This document shows, piece by piece, positions 20,956 through 28,740 of a DNA stretch of 64,000 nt. Below the pieces are notes generated by a model. The model searched no databases. It saw only the letters and a list, made by a program, of their open reading frames with translations, and was not told the DNA's origin. A program made the position numbers and the translations under genes. Position 1 is the stretch's first letter. Each line of letters begins with the position of its first letter. Source of the stretch: Gracilibacillus kekensis. Its GTDB lineage: Bacteria; Bacillota; Bacilli; Bacillales; Amphibacillaceae. Location of the stretch: contig NZ_FRCZ01000002.1 in the NCBI RefSeq assembly GCF_900143085.1, positions 186,001 to 250,000 on the forward strand, read 5' to 3'.

Positions 20956-21588
20956 ATGCTAAAACTATATCAAAAAGGATTTTTTTATTATATTTCCGGG
21001 ATCATACTTTTAACGTTAGGTATTTCCCTTACGATACAGTCACATTTAGGTACTTCTCCATTCGATGCACTGTTAGTTGGTCTCTACCGTACATTTGGGT
21101 TAAGTATCGGCAGCTGGGAAATTGTAGTTGGTTTTTCCATTATCGTATTAAATGCATTATTTACTCAGTCAAAACCAGAATATTTTGCGATGTTAACTTC
21201 ACTCTTAACTGGAATTGGTATCGACACTTGGCTATATGTACAAGGAACATGGTTAACCACAAATTCCATATTTGAGCAATCTGTCTTATTATTGCTCGGA
21301 ATTATATTTACTGGAATTGGTGTAGCAATTTATTTAGAATCCAGTTTTGCGCCAAACCCCATGGATCGTTCCATGGTTATTTTAACCGATAAAACAGGCT
21401 GGTCGTTTAGTAAATCTCGTGCAATTATAAGTATTACTTTAGTAATTGTAGCCTTTTTCTTTAATGGTGCAATCGGAATCGGAACCTTGCTAAACGCGTT
21501 ATTTTCCGGGATTATTATTCAACGTATACGTCCATACGTATTATCATTTAAACATAGAAACTATACTAAAAAAGTAAAAGTAAGCTGA
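20956..21588 (+). CDS. YczE/YyaS-like integral membrane protein
   Basis: A 210-residue protein with five or more membrane segments and the family blocks LGISLTIQSHLGTSPFDALLVG (spread over residues ~20-42) and SSFAPNPMDRSMV. YczE-type proteins are of unknown mechanism; some influence secondary metabolism. ATG 20956 follows AGGGAAG at good spacing, better than an in-frame GTG at 20947. It is 61 bp after the germination operon and may be co-transcribed. Confidence 0.8.
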   Translation: MLKLYQKGFFYYISGIILLTLGISLTIQSHLGTSPFDALLVGLYRTFGLSIGSWEIVVGFSIIVLNALFTQSKPEYFAMLTSLLTGIGIDTWLYVQGTWLTTNSIFEQSVLLLLGIIFTGIGVAIYLESSFAPNPMDRSMVILTDKTGWSFSKSRAIISITLVIVAFFFNGAIGIGTLLNALFSGIIIQRIRPYVLSFKHRNYTKKVKVS

Positions 21589-21666
21589 GAAAAAAAGGAT
21601 TTCCCATAACGTTTTCCTACACTTTAACAATAACAGCACAATATTTAATGTTGCGCATTATCAGGA

Positions 21667-21890
21667 TACTATGTAATCGATGAGGTAGTAATCTTGAAAT
21701 GTATTAATTACTAGATACCCGCTCCGGCTGCCCACTTCCCTTTCCGTGGGATTTTCCCTTCAGCTAACTTTTTCAAGCACAGATCGCTTTAAAAAGTGGA
21801 TCTTCAGGTAAAACATTCCCACAGGAGTGAAAGTGGGCGGCCTGCGCTAATATATTTGTTCTACAATTATTGTGACAGGTAGCATTTTTA
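21667..21890 (-). repeat. Dispersed palindromic element, copy B
   Basis: Core 21718-21848 begins CCGCTCCGGCTGCCCACTTCC and ends GAAAGTGGGCGGCCTGCGC, with internal TTCAGCTAACTTTTTCAAGC and GTGGATCTTCAGG. The left flank TAGTAATCTTGAAAT is shared with copies E and F. It is a reverse-oriented homologue of copy C, which follows 120 bp later. It occupies the convergent gap between the yczE-like gene and cheY. Confidence 0.8.
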
Positions 21891-21970
21891 GCTTTTACTG
21901 CAAATAATGTTTTTCAAATGATAGAAATACCAATATACTTCCTGATAATAGCGTTGTAGAATATCAAATT

Positions 21971-22150
21971 AGCGCAGGTGTCCACTTCGACTCCTGGGGG
22001 ATTAGCATGATCTGAAGATCCACTTTGAAAAGTGCTTTTCTTTTCAAAGTTAGCTGAAGAGCATGCCCCCCGGAAAGCGAAGTGGGCAAGCCGGAGCGGT
22101 TGGTACGCTCATATTTACTGTCAAAATGACCACATCAGTTATTGCGTAGT
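21971..22150 (+). repeat. Dispersed palindromic element, copy C
   Basis: Core 21971-22100 begins AGCGCAGGTGTCCACTTCG and ends GCGAAGTGGGCAAGCCGGAG, with GATCTGAAGATCCACTTTG and AAAGTTAGCTGAAGAGCATG inside. The right flank ends TCAGTTATTGCGTAGT, related to the outer ends of copy F. Short reading frames across it are not genes. Confidence 0.8.
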
Positions 22151-22169
22151 ATCTTCCTACTATGCAATT

Positions 22170-22207
22170 AAAAAATCCAAACGATTGAAATTTGCATCGT
22201 TTGGATT
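22170..22207 (-). terminator. Intrinsic terminator of cheX-cheW-cheY
   Basis: A 12-bp stem (AATCCAAACGAT / ATCGTTTGGATT) with a 10-nt loop, followed by TTTTTAATTG on the minus strand, 26 bp after the cheY stop. Confidence 0.9.
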
Positions 22208-22232
22208 AATTGGTATAGTATCGAACTTTTTC

Positions 22233-22589
22233 TTACAATAGTTTTTCTAATGTTTCTTTGACACGTTCTTCTGTAAATGGCTTTACAATAAAATCTGTTG
22301 CTCCTGCTTTTATAGCATCCAATACCATTTGTTGTTGTCCCATTGCTGAACACATAATTATCGTTGCATTTGCATCTTTGCCTTTAATTTCTTTTGTTGC
22401 TTCCACACCATTCATCTCAGGCATGGTTATGTCCATCGATACAATATCTGGATTTAAATCTTGGTACATTTGCGTTGCTTGCTGACCATTCTCAGCTTCT
22501 CCAATTACTTCATGTCCTAAATTAGTAAAAATATTTTTTAATTGCATACGCATAAACGCTGCATCATCAACAATTAGTATCTGTGCCAA
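22233..22589 (-). CDS. cheY: Chemotaxis response regulator CheY
   Basis: A 118-residue single receiver domain. The acidic pocket is D8/D9, the phosphorylation site D53 (SMDITMPEMNG) and the conserved lysine K103 (FIVKPF). As phospho-CheY it would act on the flagellar switch. TTG 22589 is the likely start because GGAGGGG stands 6 nt before it and the product then begins MAQILIVDDAAFMR like other CheY proteins; ATG 22604 lies within the ribosome-binding site. Follows cheW and cheX. Confidence 0.9.
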   Translation of the reverse strand: MAQILIVDDAAFMRMQLKNIFTNLGHEVIGEAENGQQATQMYQDLNPDIVSMDITMPEMNGVEATKEIKGKDANATIIMCSAMGQQQMVLDAIKAGATDFIVKPFTEERVKETLEKLL

Positions 22590-22618
22590 TTCTTTCCCCT
22601 CCATTAACTATGTGAAAA

Positions 22619-23086
22619 TTACTCTTCTGCAACTTGCTGTACTTCATCTAACTCGTCTAAACTCAATACATGATTTAAGTCTAGTAATAATAACATACCT
22701 CTCTCTTCTAGCTTTGCAACACCTTTCATGTAGCGATGATCCACACCTTTTACTAATTCGGGCGCATCGTCCACTACCTCAGGTGAGATATCAATCACAT
22801 CTGTAGCTTCATCAACAATTAAACCAACTTGAACATCTTGCACTTTCGCAATTAATACTCTGGTTTGTTCCGTTGGCTCCAATTCCTTCATACCTAGTCT
22901 TGTTCTTAAATCTATAATAGGTGTTACATCTCCACGTAAATTAATAATCCCTTTGATAAAGTCAGAGGTTTGAGGTAATGATACAATCTCCTCTAATCTT
23001 TCAATAGATAAGATTTGATCAATATTAGCACCATATTCTTGGTTGTTTAATTTAAAAACTATTGTTTTTGTCAAAATCTCTTCCAT
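22619..23086 (-). CDS. cheW: Chemotaxis coupling protein CheW
   Basis: A 155-residue CheW-domain protein (FKLNNQEYGANIDQILSIERLEEI, split over residues ~12-36; later FIKGIINLRGDVTPIIDLR and KVQDVQVGLIVDEATDVI). It links chemoreceptors to the CheA kinase. ATG 23086 with GGTG upstream is preferred to an in-frame GTG nine bases earlier. The C-terminal ~20 residues (DELDEVQQVAEE) are an acidic extension. Confidence 0.92.
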   Translation of the reverse strand: MEEILTKTIVFKLNNQEYGANIDQILSIERLEEIVSLPQTSDFIKGIINLRGDVTPIIDLRTRLGMKELEPTEQTRVLIAKVQDVQVGLIVDEATDVIDISPEVVDDAPELVKGVDHRYMKGVAKLEERGMLLLLDLNHVLSLDELDEVQQVAEE

Positions 23087-23107
23087 TTTATTCACCTACT
23101 CCTTTTA

Positions 23108-23572
23108 TTAATTTAATAATAGTGACATTTTCATATTGCCGACATCCTGATAATGTATAGCTACTTCCAAAACCCGCTTAAATCCAGTTAACTTTGCATT
23201 ACCACTAATGATAGTCGGATGCGTAATATCCGTGTCAATGCCAGTGTTGGCTAAATGCGTGGATAGACTGCCTGCTAGCATATTTCCCAATTCACCTGAA
23301 AAAGAATCCAACATTTCCACGGAAATTTCCATACCATATAATGCTTCCCCAATTGCACTAAATACGCTATGTTCCGCTTGTATCAATAAATCTCCTTTAA
23401 AAGTACCACTATAACCAATTAATACACCGAACTCTACATTTAAAGGTTGAGTACTCATTTTAGGTGCTTCAAACTCATGTTCAACAGGTACAACATTTTT
23501 TATCGCTTGAACAGATCCATTGTATAACTCTTTAATAATTTCATTTGCGTTAGTTTCCGTCGATGATGACAT
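23108..23572 (-). CDS. cheX: CheX/CheC-type CheY-P phosphatase
   Basis: A 154-residue CheX-like protein. The phosphatase motif E-x2-N is seen as E94-L-G-N97 in FSGELGNMLAG. CheX dephosphorylates CheY-P in the cytosol. B. subtilis relies on CheC and FliY, so a CheX beside cheY and cheW is notable. First gene of the three; AAGGGG precedes the ATG. Confidence 0.88.
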   Translation of the reverse strand: MSSSTETNANEIIKELYNGSVQAIKNVVPVEHEFEAPKMSTQPLNVEFGVLIGYSGTFKGDLLIQAEHSVFSAIGEALYGMEISVEMLDSFSGELGNMLAGSLSTHLANTGIDTDITHPTIISGNAKLTGFKRVLEVAIHYQDVGNMKMSLLLN

Positions 23573-23821
23573 ATAACCATTCCCCTTACTTTATACAAAA
23601 ATAGTAGTAATTTAATATTATTACTTATAATTCATAATACCTAATTTCGAACGATTATACAACTAAAATTTATAGACAAATAGTCATATCGTATAAAATA
23701 ATCATTATTTTCTCTAAATTAAAAGAGCCTGAATCCGACATCAGTATTCACCGACGTACGAAATCCAGTCTCTCCATTGTACTAACATATAGTAGTTACA
23801 TTCTCAAAACAGAATAATATT

Positions 23822-24883
23822 TTACTTCAATTCAGCTATAACTTCCTCAATTTTTGCAAGTTCTGACTGTAGACCACCGCCACTCAAGTACCAAAGTGCA
23901 CCGTCTAAGTAAACGATTTGATCATTTTTGTAAGCCGTAGTTTTCTGGATAATGTCATTTTCCATGTCCGTATCAATATTAGAATCGCCATTTATTGCTG
24001 CTGTTCGATCAATAACGAACAATACTTCAGGATCGAATTCTAATATTGCCTCAAAACCAAAGTTTGAACCATGTGATGATGCCTCGATATCTTCCGTAAC
24101 AGGTTGGAAACCATATACGTCATAAATATAACCAAAACGAGAATTCGTAGCAAAACCTGATAAGCTACCTTCGTTGTACATCGTTACTAAGCTAGTTTCA
24201 TAATTACCAGCTAACGTTTCAACTTCTTCAATTGCTTTATCAAATTTAGCAACATATTCGTCCGCTTCCGCTTTTTTTCCAAACATCTTAGCTGCTATAT
24301 CCACTGAATTTAAAAATGAATTCCAATAATCATCTTGAGTTGTTCCGATAAATACTACATTTGGAGTGATCTCCTTCAATTGGTCATAAAATGCAGATTG
24401 GCGTCCAGAAATAAAAATTACATCAGGCTCTAATGCTGCAATATCCTCAAGTAAAGGCTCTTTTAAACTACCAATGTTCGTATATTCATCAGAGTTATAT
24501 TTCTCTAAATGATCGGGTAATGTATTTCCATTGGCAACACCAACAATGCCTTCTACTCCTAAAGCATCTAGCGTGTCTAGGAAACCATAGTCAAAAACTA
24601 CTATGTTTTCTGGTTTTTCTGTAAATTCGACTTCTGCAAAGCTATACTCTGTACCGTCTCTATCTTCTGTTCCTGAAATTGTTGGTGAAATTGTCATTGG
24701 ATAACTTGAACTGTCTCCCTCTACTACTTCATCTTGAGACTCTTGATCCTCTGCTGCTTGTTCTTCTGATGCAGAAGCTTCATCTGTTCCTTTGCTATCT
24801 GTGCTGCTTTCTTCATCCGTCCCACACGCTGCTAACATTACTACGAAAACTAAAAATACTATAGCTAATTGCCATTTTTTCAT
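23822..24883 (-). CDS. yclQ: Siderophore-binding lipoprotein, petrobactin type (YclQ-like)
   Basis: A 353-residue lipoprotein with lipobox MLAAC (lipidated C20), an acidic low-complexity linker to about residue 65, and a class III periplasmic-binding fold (ENIVVFDYGFLDTLDALG; PDVIFISGRQSAFYDQL; WYLSGGGLQS near the end). YclQ/FatB homologues bind catecholate siderophores such as petrobactin. It is last in yclN-yclO-yclP-yclQ but has a 276-bp leader with its own Fur box, allowing higher expression than the permeases. Confidence 0.85.
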   Translation of the reverse strand: MKKWQLAIVFLVFVVMLAACGTDEESSTDSKGTDEASASEEQAAEDQESQDEVVEGDSSSYPMTISPTISGTEDRDGTEYSFAEVEFTEKPENIVVFDYGFLDTLDALGVEGIVGVANGNTLPDHLEKYNSDEYTNIGSLKEPLLEDIAALEPDVIFISGRQSAFYDQLKEITPNVVFIGTTQDDYWNSFLNSVDIAAKMFGKKAEADEYVAKFDKAIEEVETLAGNYETSLVTMYNEGSLSGFATNSRFGYIYDVYGFQPVTEDIEASSHGSNFGFEAILEFDPEVLFVIDRTAAINGDSNIDTDMENDIIQKTTAYKNDQIVYLDGALWYLSGGGLQSELAKIEEVIAELK

Positions 24884-24914
24884 TATTTTCTCTCCTCTTA
24901 TGTAATATTTTATT

Positions 24915-24955
24915 ATTAATAATGATAATCATTATCATTGATAACAATTATCATT
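24915..24955 (-). promoter_or_regulatory. Fur box upstream of yclQ
   Basis: AATGATAATCATTATCATT (24921-24939) is a near-perfect Fur box, and a second overlapping GATAACAATTATCATTAT follows at once, so dimers could bind side by side. Expected to repress when iron is plentiful. Confidence 0.88.
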
Positions 24956-25159
24956 ATACTGTTATTGAGCAATACCGTCAATAACATTTTTCATTTTTTT
25001 GAATATTTTTACTTAATTTCACTTATATTACATGAAAAAGTCTAGAGAGTTAAATTTAACTGTTTCTCTAGACCGTCTTTCCTATATATCATAAATTGTT
25101 CAAGTTTTATACTGCCGAATTGCCTAGTGAAACGTATCATGAGAATAAGGACCGTTAGC

Positions 25160-25927
25160 TTACGTATGAGAATTAAAATAGACACAAATTCTGCAACCGT
25201 TTTGCTCTTGAATCGGAATATTCATATCATAAATTTCTCTCAACGTATCTGAATTAATTATTTCATTTGTTGTACCATTTTTTACAAGTTTACCATCTTT
25301 CATAGCGACGATACGATCTGAATAAACAGATGCGAAGTTAATGTCATGTAAGACAATGACAACGGTCCTGCCTAATTCATTTACCAGTTTACGTAGAATT
25401 TTCATAATTTGAACCGAATGTTTCATATCTAAATTATTTAGAGGTTCATCTAGTAGGATATAATCGGTATCCTGGGCAATAACCATCGCAATAAAGGCAC
25501 GTTGCTTTTGTCCACCAGATAATTCATCCAAAAACTGATTTTGCATGTCTATTAAATTCATATACTCCAACGCCTGGTCCACAAATTGCTCGTCTTCAGC
25601 AGTTAGTCGCCCCTTTGAATAAGGATATCGACCGAAGGCAACAAGTTCACGGATGGTTAAGCGGACATTAATAAAGTTTGACTGTCGTAATATCGACACA
25701 CGCTTAGCTAGGTCATTAGATTTCCATTTTTTCACATTATTTTTATCAAGTAATACTTCCCCAGTATCTGCGTTTAATAACCTGCTCACCATTGAAAGAA
25801 GTGTTGATTTACCTGCACCATTTGGTCCGATAAATGAAGTGATCGTTCCAGGTTCAATGTTGACTGATACATCTTCTACTACCGTCTTTTTACCGTATCG
25901 TTTCGTTAGTTCCTTAATCTCAATCAT
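25160..25927 (-). CDS. yclP: Siderophore ABC transporter ATP-binding protein (YclP-like)
   Basis: A 255-residue FecE-type ABC ATPase: Walker A GPNGAGKST (~33-41), signature LSGGQKQR (~137), Walker B YILLDEPLNNLD (~153) and switch His in VIVLHDINFAS. It powers the YclN/YclO permease. It overlaps yclO by 4 nt. It may also serve other importers lacking an ATPase, such as the one at 54.4-57.4 kb, though that is speculation. Confidence 0.9.
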   Translation of the reverse strand: MIEIKELTKRYGKKTVVEDVSVNIEPGTITSFIGPNGAGKSTLLSMVSRLLNADTGEVLLDKNNVKKWKSNDLAKRVSILRQSNFINVRLTIRELVAFGRYPYSKGRLTAEDEQFVDQALEYMNLIDMQNQFLDELSGGQKQRAFIAMVIAQDTDYILLDEPLNNLDMKHSVQIMKILRKLVNELGRTVVIVLHDINFASVYSDRIVAMKDGKLVKNGTTNEIINSDTLREIYDMNIPIQEQNGCRICVYFNSHT

Positions 25928-26877
25928 GCTGCAGCCCTACTTTCCTTTAATAATAAGTAAATAAAGTAAATCCCACCTACAAAATTAATAATCACACTTA
26001 TTGTAGTTCGTAACTCCAATACATGTTCGACTAGAAATTGACCACCGACTAAGGCCACAATACTAAACAAGCTTGCTCCTAATATTAAAGTCGAATGCTT
26101 GTAAGTAACGAAGAATTGATAGGAAAGATTTGCAACGATTAATCCAAAGAACGTTATAGATCCTACCAACGCTGTTGAGGTGGCAATTAATACAGATGAT
26201 AATATTAAAGTGTTCATTACCATCCGATCATAATTAATACCCAAGTTTATCGCATTTTCACGACCAAGCGACATAACATCCAGCTTTTTCATAATGAAAT
26301 AACCGTATAGAAACGCGATTAACAAAATTCCCAAAGCAATATATAGTAACTCTGCCTTTACCTTTGTAAAGGATGCAAATAATTGGGATTGCAAGCCTAA
26401 ATATTCCACAGGATCGATCAATACTTGTAAAAATGTTACAAAGCTTCCTAATAGCGTGCCAATGACCATCCCGATTAATAAAAGTAAGTAGATCGGATAT
26501 TTATCTGGACGGAATAAATAACGATATAACAATAAAGCAAATACAATCATTGCCGTGATCGCAGCACCAAAATTCAAATATTTATTAATTACCCAAATGG
26601 ACATCGATCCTGCAAAAAAATAGATTAAGGTCTGTACTACTTCATACATAGAACCAATACCTATTACACTAGGTGTTAAAATACGATTATGGGTGATCGT
26701 TTGGAATACGACGGTTGCATACGAAATTGCAACACCTGTTATAACCATTGCAGCAACCCGTATCATACGTCTAGGGAAAGCATAATCAAATCCACCCTTA
26801 ATATCATAGAATCCATATAAAAGAATACTAATAATCACTAAAATAAATAATAAAATCATTTTTGTTCTATTTCGCAT
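25924..26877 (-). CDS. yclO: Siderophore ABC transporter permease (YclO-like)
   Basis: A 317-residue FecCD-family permease with about nine membrane segments. Recognisable are GVAISYATVVFQTITHNRILTPSVIG (N-terminal half, split here) and GSITFFGLIVANLSYQF near residue 235, the loop that docks the ATPase. It overlaps yclN upstream by 11 nt and yclP by 4 nt, so the three are one translational unit. Expected heterodimer partner of YclN. Confidence 0.9.
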   Translation of the reverse strand: MRNRTKMILLFILVIISILLYGFYDIKGGFDYAFPRRMIRVAAMVITGVAISYATVVFQTITHNRILTPSVIGIGSMYEVVQTLIYFFAGSMSIWVINKYLNFGAAITAMIVFALLLYRYLFRPDKYPIYLLLLIGMVIGTLLGSFVTFLQVLIDPVEYLGLQSQLFASFTKVKAELLYIALGILLIAFLYGYFIMKKLDVMSLGRENAINLGINYDRMVMNTLILSSVLIATSTALVGSITFFGLIVANLSYQFFVTYKHSTLILGASLFSIVALVGGQFLVEHVLELRTTISVIINFVGGIYFIYLLLKESRAAA

Positions 26878-27820
26878 ATGCTCTCCCCCTAAGTAACATA
26901 ATTAAGAAGATCGCACTACCGATGACTGCTACCGTAACGTTAACCGGAATCTCATAAGGGTGAATAATAACACGGCCAATAATGTCACAAATTAATAGAA
27001 AGACTACCCCTAATAACATCGTATGTGGAATGATTTTCCTTAAATTATCACCTAAATAAATCGATACAATATTAGGTACAATCAAGCCTAAAAATGGGAT
27101 AACTCCAACCGTCAACACTACTGTTGTAGAGATAATTGCAACAAGAAATAAGCCCAAATTTAAAATAACTTTATAACTTAAACCTAAATTTTTCGCGAAC
27201 TCTTCCCCCATCCCCGCAACTGTAAATTTATTCGCATACAGATAGGCTAATACAATGGCAGGAATGCTTACATATAACAGTTCATAACGCCCTGATATAA
27301 TTAAGGTAAAACTTCCCATTAACCAAGCAGATATATTTTGGATCAGGTCTGCTTCATATGCAAAAAAAGTGGTAATAGATGACAGAATATTACCATACAT
27401 AATCCCGATTAATGGAACAAAAATAGCGTCTTTAAACTTGATACGATCCAGAATTTGCATAAAAATGAATGTACCAAGTAACGCAAATGCAAAACTAAAA
27501 ATAATTTGTTGTGTATATGTAACGTTAGTAATAAACAGCATAGAAATTAAGATTCCTAGTTTTGCAGCATCTAACGTACCAGCTGTTGTTGGGGATACAA
27601 ATTTATTACGACTTAGCGCCTGCATGATTAACCCAGCGATACTCATACCTGCACCCGCCAATATAATCGCTAATAAACGAGGTACTCGACTTATTATAAA
27701 AATTTGTGCTTCATCTGAATTCCAGTCAAACAAATCACTAATGCTGATATCAATTGCACCTATAAATAGTGAAATGAATGAAAGTATGATAGTAGTAATT
27801 ATTAATATCCATAGCTTCAT
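26867..27820 (-). CDS. yclN: Siderophore ABC transporter permease (YclN-like)
   Basis: A 317-residue FecCD-family permease with about nine membrane segments; RVPRLLAIILAGAGMSIAGLIMQ (near residues 44-66) and GVIPFLGLIVPNIVS (~235) are family marks. First gene of the operon, directly behind a Fur box. The order yclN-yclO-yclP-yclQ is that of the B. subtilis petrobactin importer. Confidence 0.9.
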   Translation of the reverse strand: MKLWILIITTIILSFISLFIGAIDISISDLFDWNSDEAQIFIISRVPRLLAIILAGAGMSIAGLIMQALSRNKFVSPTTAGTLDAAKLGILISMLFITNVTYTQQIIFSFAFALLGTFIFMQILDRIKFKDAIFVPLIGIMYGNILSSITTFFAYEADLIQNISAWLMGSFTLIISGRYELLYVSIPAIVLAYLYANKFTVAGMGEEFAKNLGLSYKVILNLGLFLVAIISTTVVLTVGVIPFLGLIVPNIVSIYLGDNLRKIIPHTMLLGVVFLLICDIIGRVIIHPYEIPVNVTVAVIGSAIFLIMLLRGRAYAK

Positions 27821-27861
27821 TTTGTAATCCTCATAACCCTGTTAAAATTTATTTATATAAT

Positions 27862-27880
27862 TGAAAATGATTATCATTAC
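27862..27880 (-). promoter_or_regulatory. Fur box upstream of yclN
   Basis: TGAAAATGATTATCATTAC, a close match to the 19-bp Fur consensus, 42 bp before yclN. Confidence 0.88.
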
Positions 27881-28140
27881 TAATGTGAGTTAATTATAAT
27901 TAATTATGAAAATAATGTCAACCTGAAATTACGCTTTATGAAAGACTCTCGCTCATTTAACACAGTGTAACCGGACATAACTCCCCCCACTTCTTGATTA
28001 GCAATGAGAGTAAACGGACGCTTACATTTTGATAGTTTCATTGCACTATATCTTTAATAGAAAAGATATACTAATCTTTTTAACCTTTGAAGATTACGTT
28101 ATAATAATTAGTAATTCTATTTTTAAGTGAGGGAACGCTC

Positions 28141-28740
28141 ATGATTGTAATTATCGATAATTATGATTCTTTTACATATAACCTAGTACAGTATTACCGA
28201 CAAATGCGAGAGGATGTCGTAGTATTTCGAAACGACTCGACATCGATTGATGAGATTGCATCATTGAATCCTACTCTTCTTGTTTTATCACCAGGTCCAG
28301 GAACACCTACAGACAGTGGGATTTCTTTCCGTGCTTTAAAACATTTTCACAATACAATTCCTGTTTTCGGTGTATGTCTAGGCATGCAAATTATCATCGA
28401 ATTTTTTGGTGGTAAGATCATTCGGGCTAATAAACCAATGCATGGGATGACAAGTACGATTCATCATGAAAACGTTGGAGTCTTTCACAACTTACCTTCT
28501 TTTTTTAATGTTACGAGATATCATTCTCTAGTTGCAAAAAAGAACTCTATGCCTAACACCTTATTAATAACTGCTCAAACAGAGGATCAAACGGTAATGG
28601 CAGTAAAACATCAGTTCTTACCGATAGAGGGTGTACAATTTCATCCAGAAGCTATTTTGACGGAATATGGTTATGAACTGTTAGAAAATAGCCTGCACTT
28701 GATAGGTAAGTCTGACAACTATCGAAGGGAAGTGTTGTAA
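28141..28740 (+). CDS. pabA: Aminodeoxychorismate/anthranilate synthase glutaminase subunit
   Basis: A 199-residue class I glutamine amidotransferase. The oxyanion strand LSPGPGTP (~50-57), nucleophile Cys in FGVCLGMQ (~79) and the His-Glu pair in VQFHPEAI (~167) are all present. It releases ammonia from glutamine for the next gene product. The pabB-pabC fusion immediately downstream (zero-gap) argues for para-aminobenzoate rather than tryptophan synthesis, though the subunit may serve both. Confidence 0.92.
   Translation: MIVIIDNYDSFTYNLVQYYRQMREDVVVFRNDSTSIDEIASLNPTLLVLSPGPGTPTDSGISFRALKHFHNTIPVFGVCLGMQIIIEFFGGKIIRANKPMHGMTSTIHHENVGVFHNLPSFFNVTRYHSLVAKKNSMPNTLLITAQTEDQTVMAVKHQFLPIEGVQFHPEAILTEYGYELLENSLHLIGKSDNYRREVL

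Noticed and set aside
22032-22241. Reading frame across repeat copy C
   Set aside because: It shares the peptide AKWASRSG with a frame in copy E only because both read through the same palindromic element; it has no ribosome-binding site and is not conserved as a protein.
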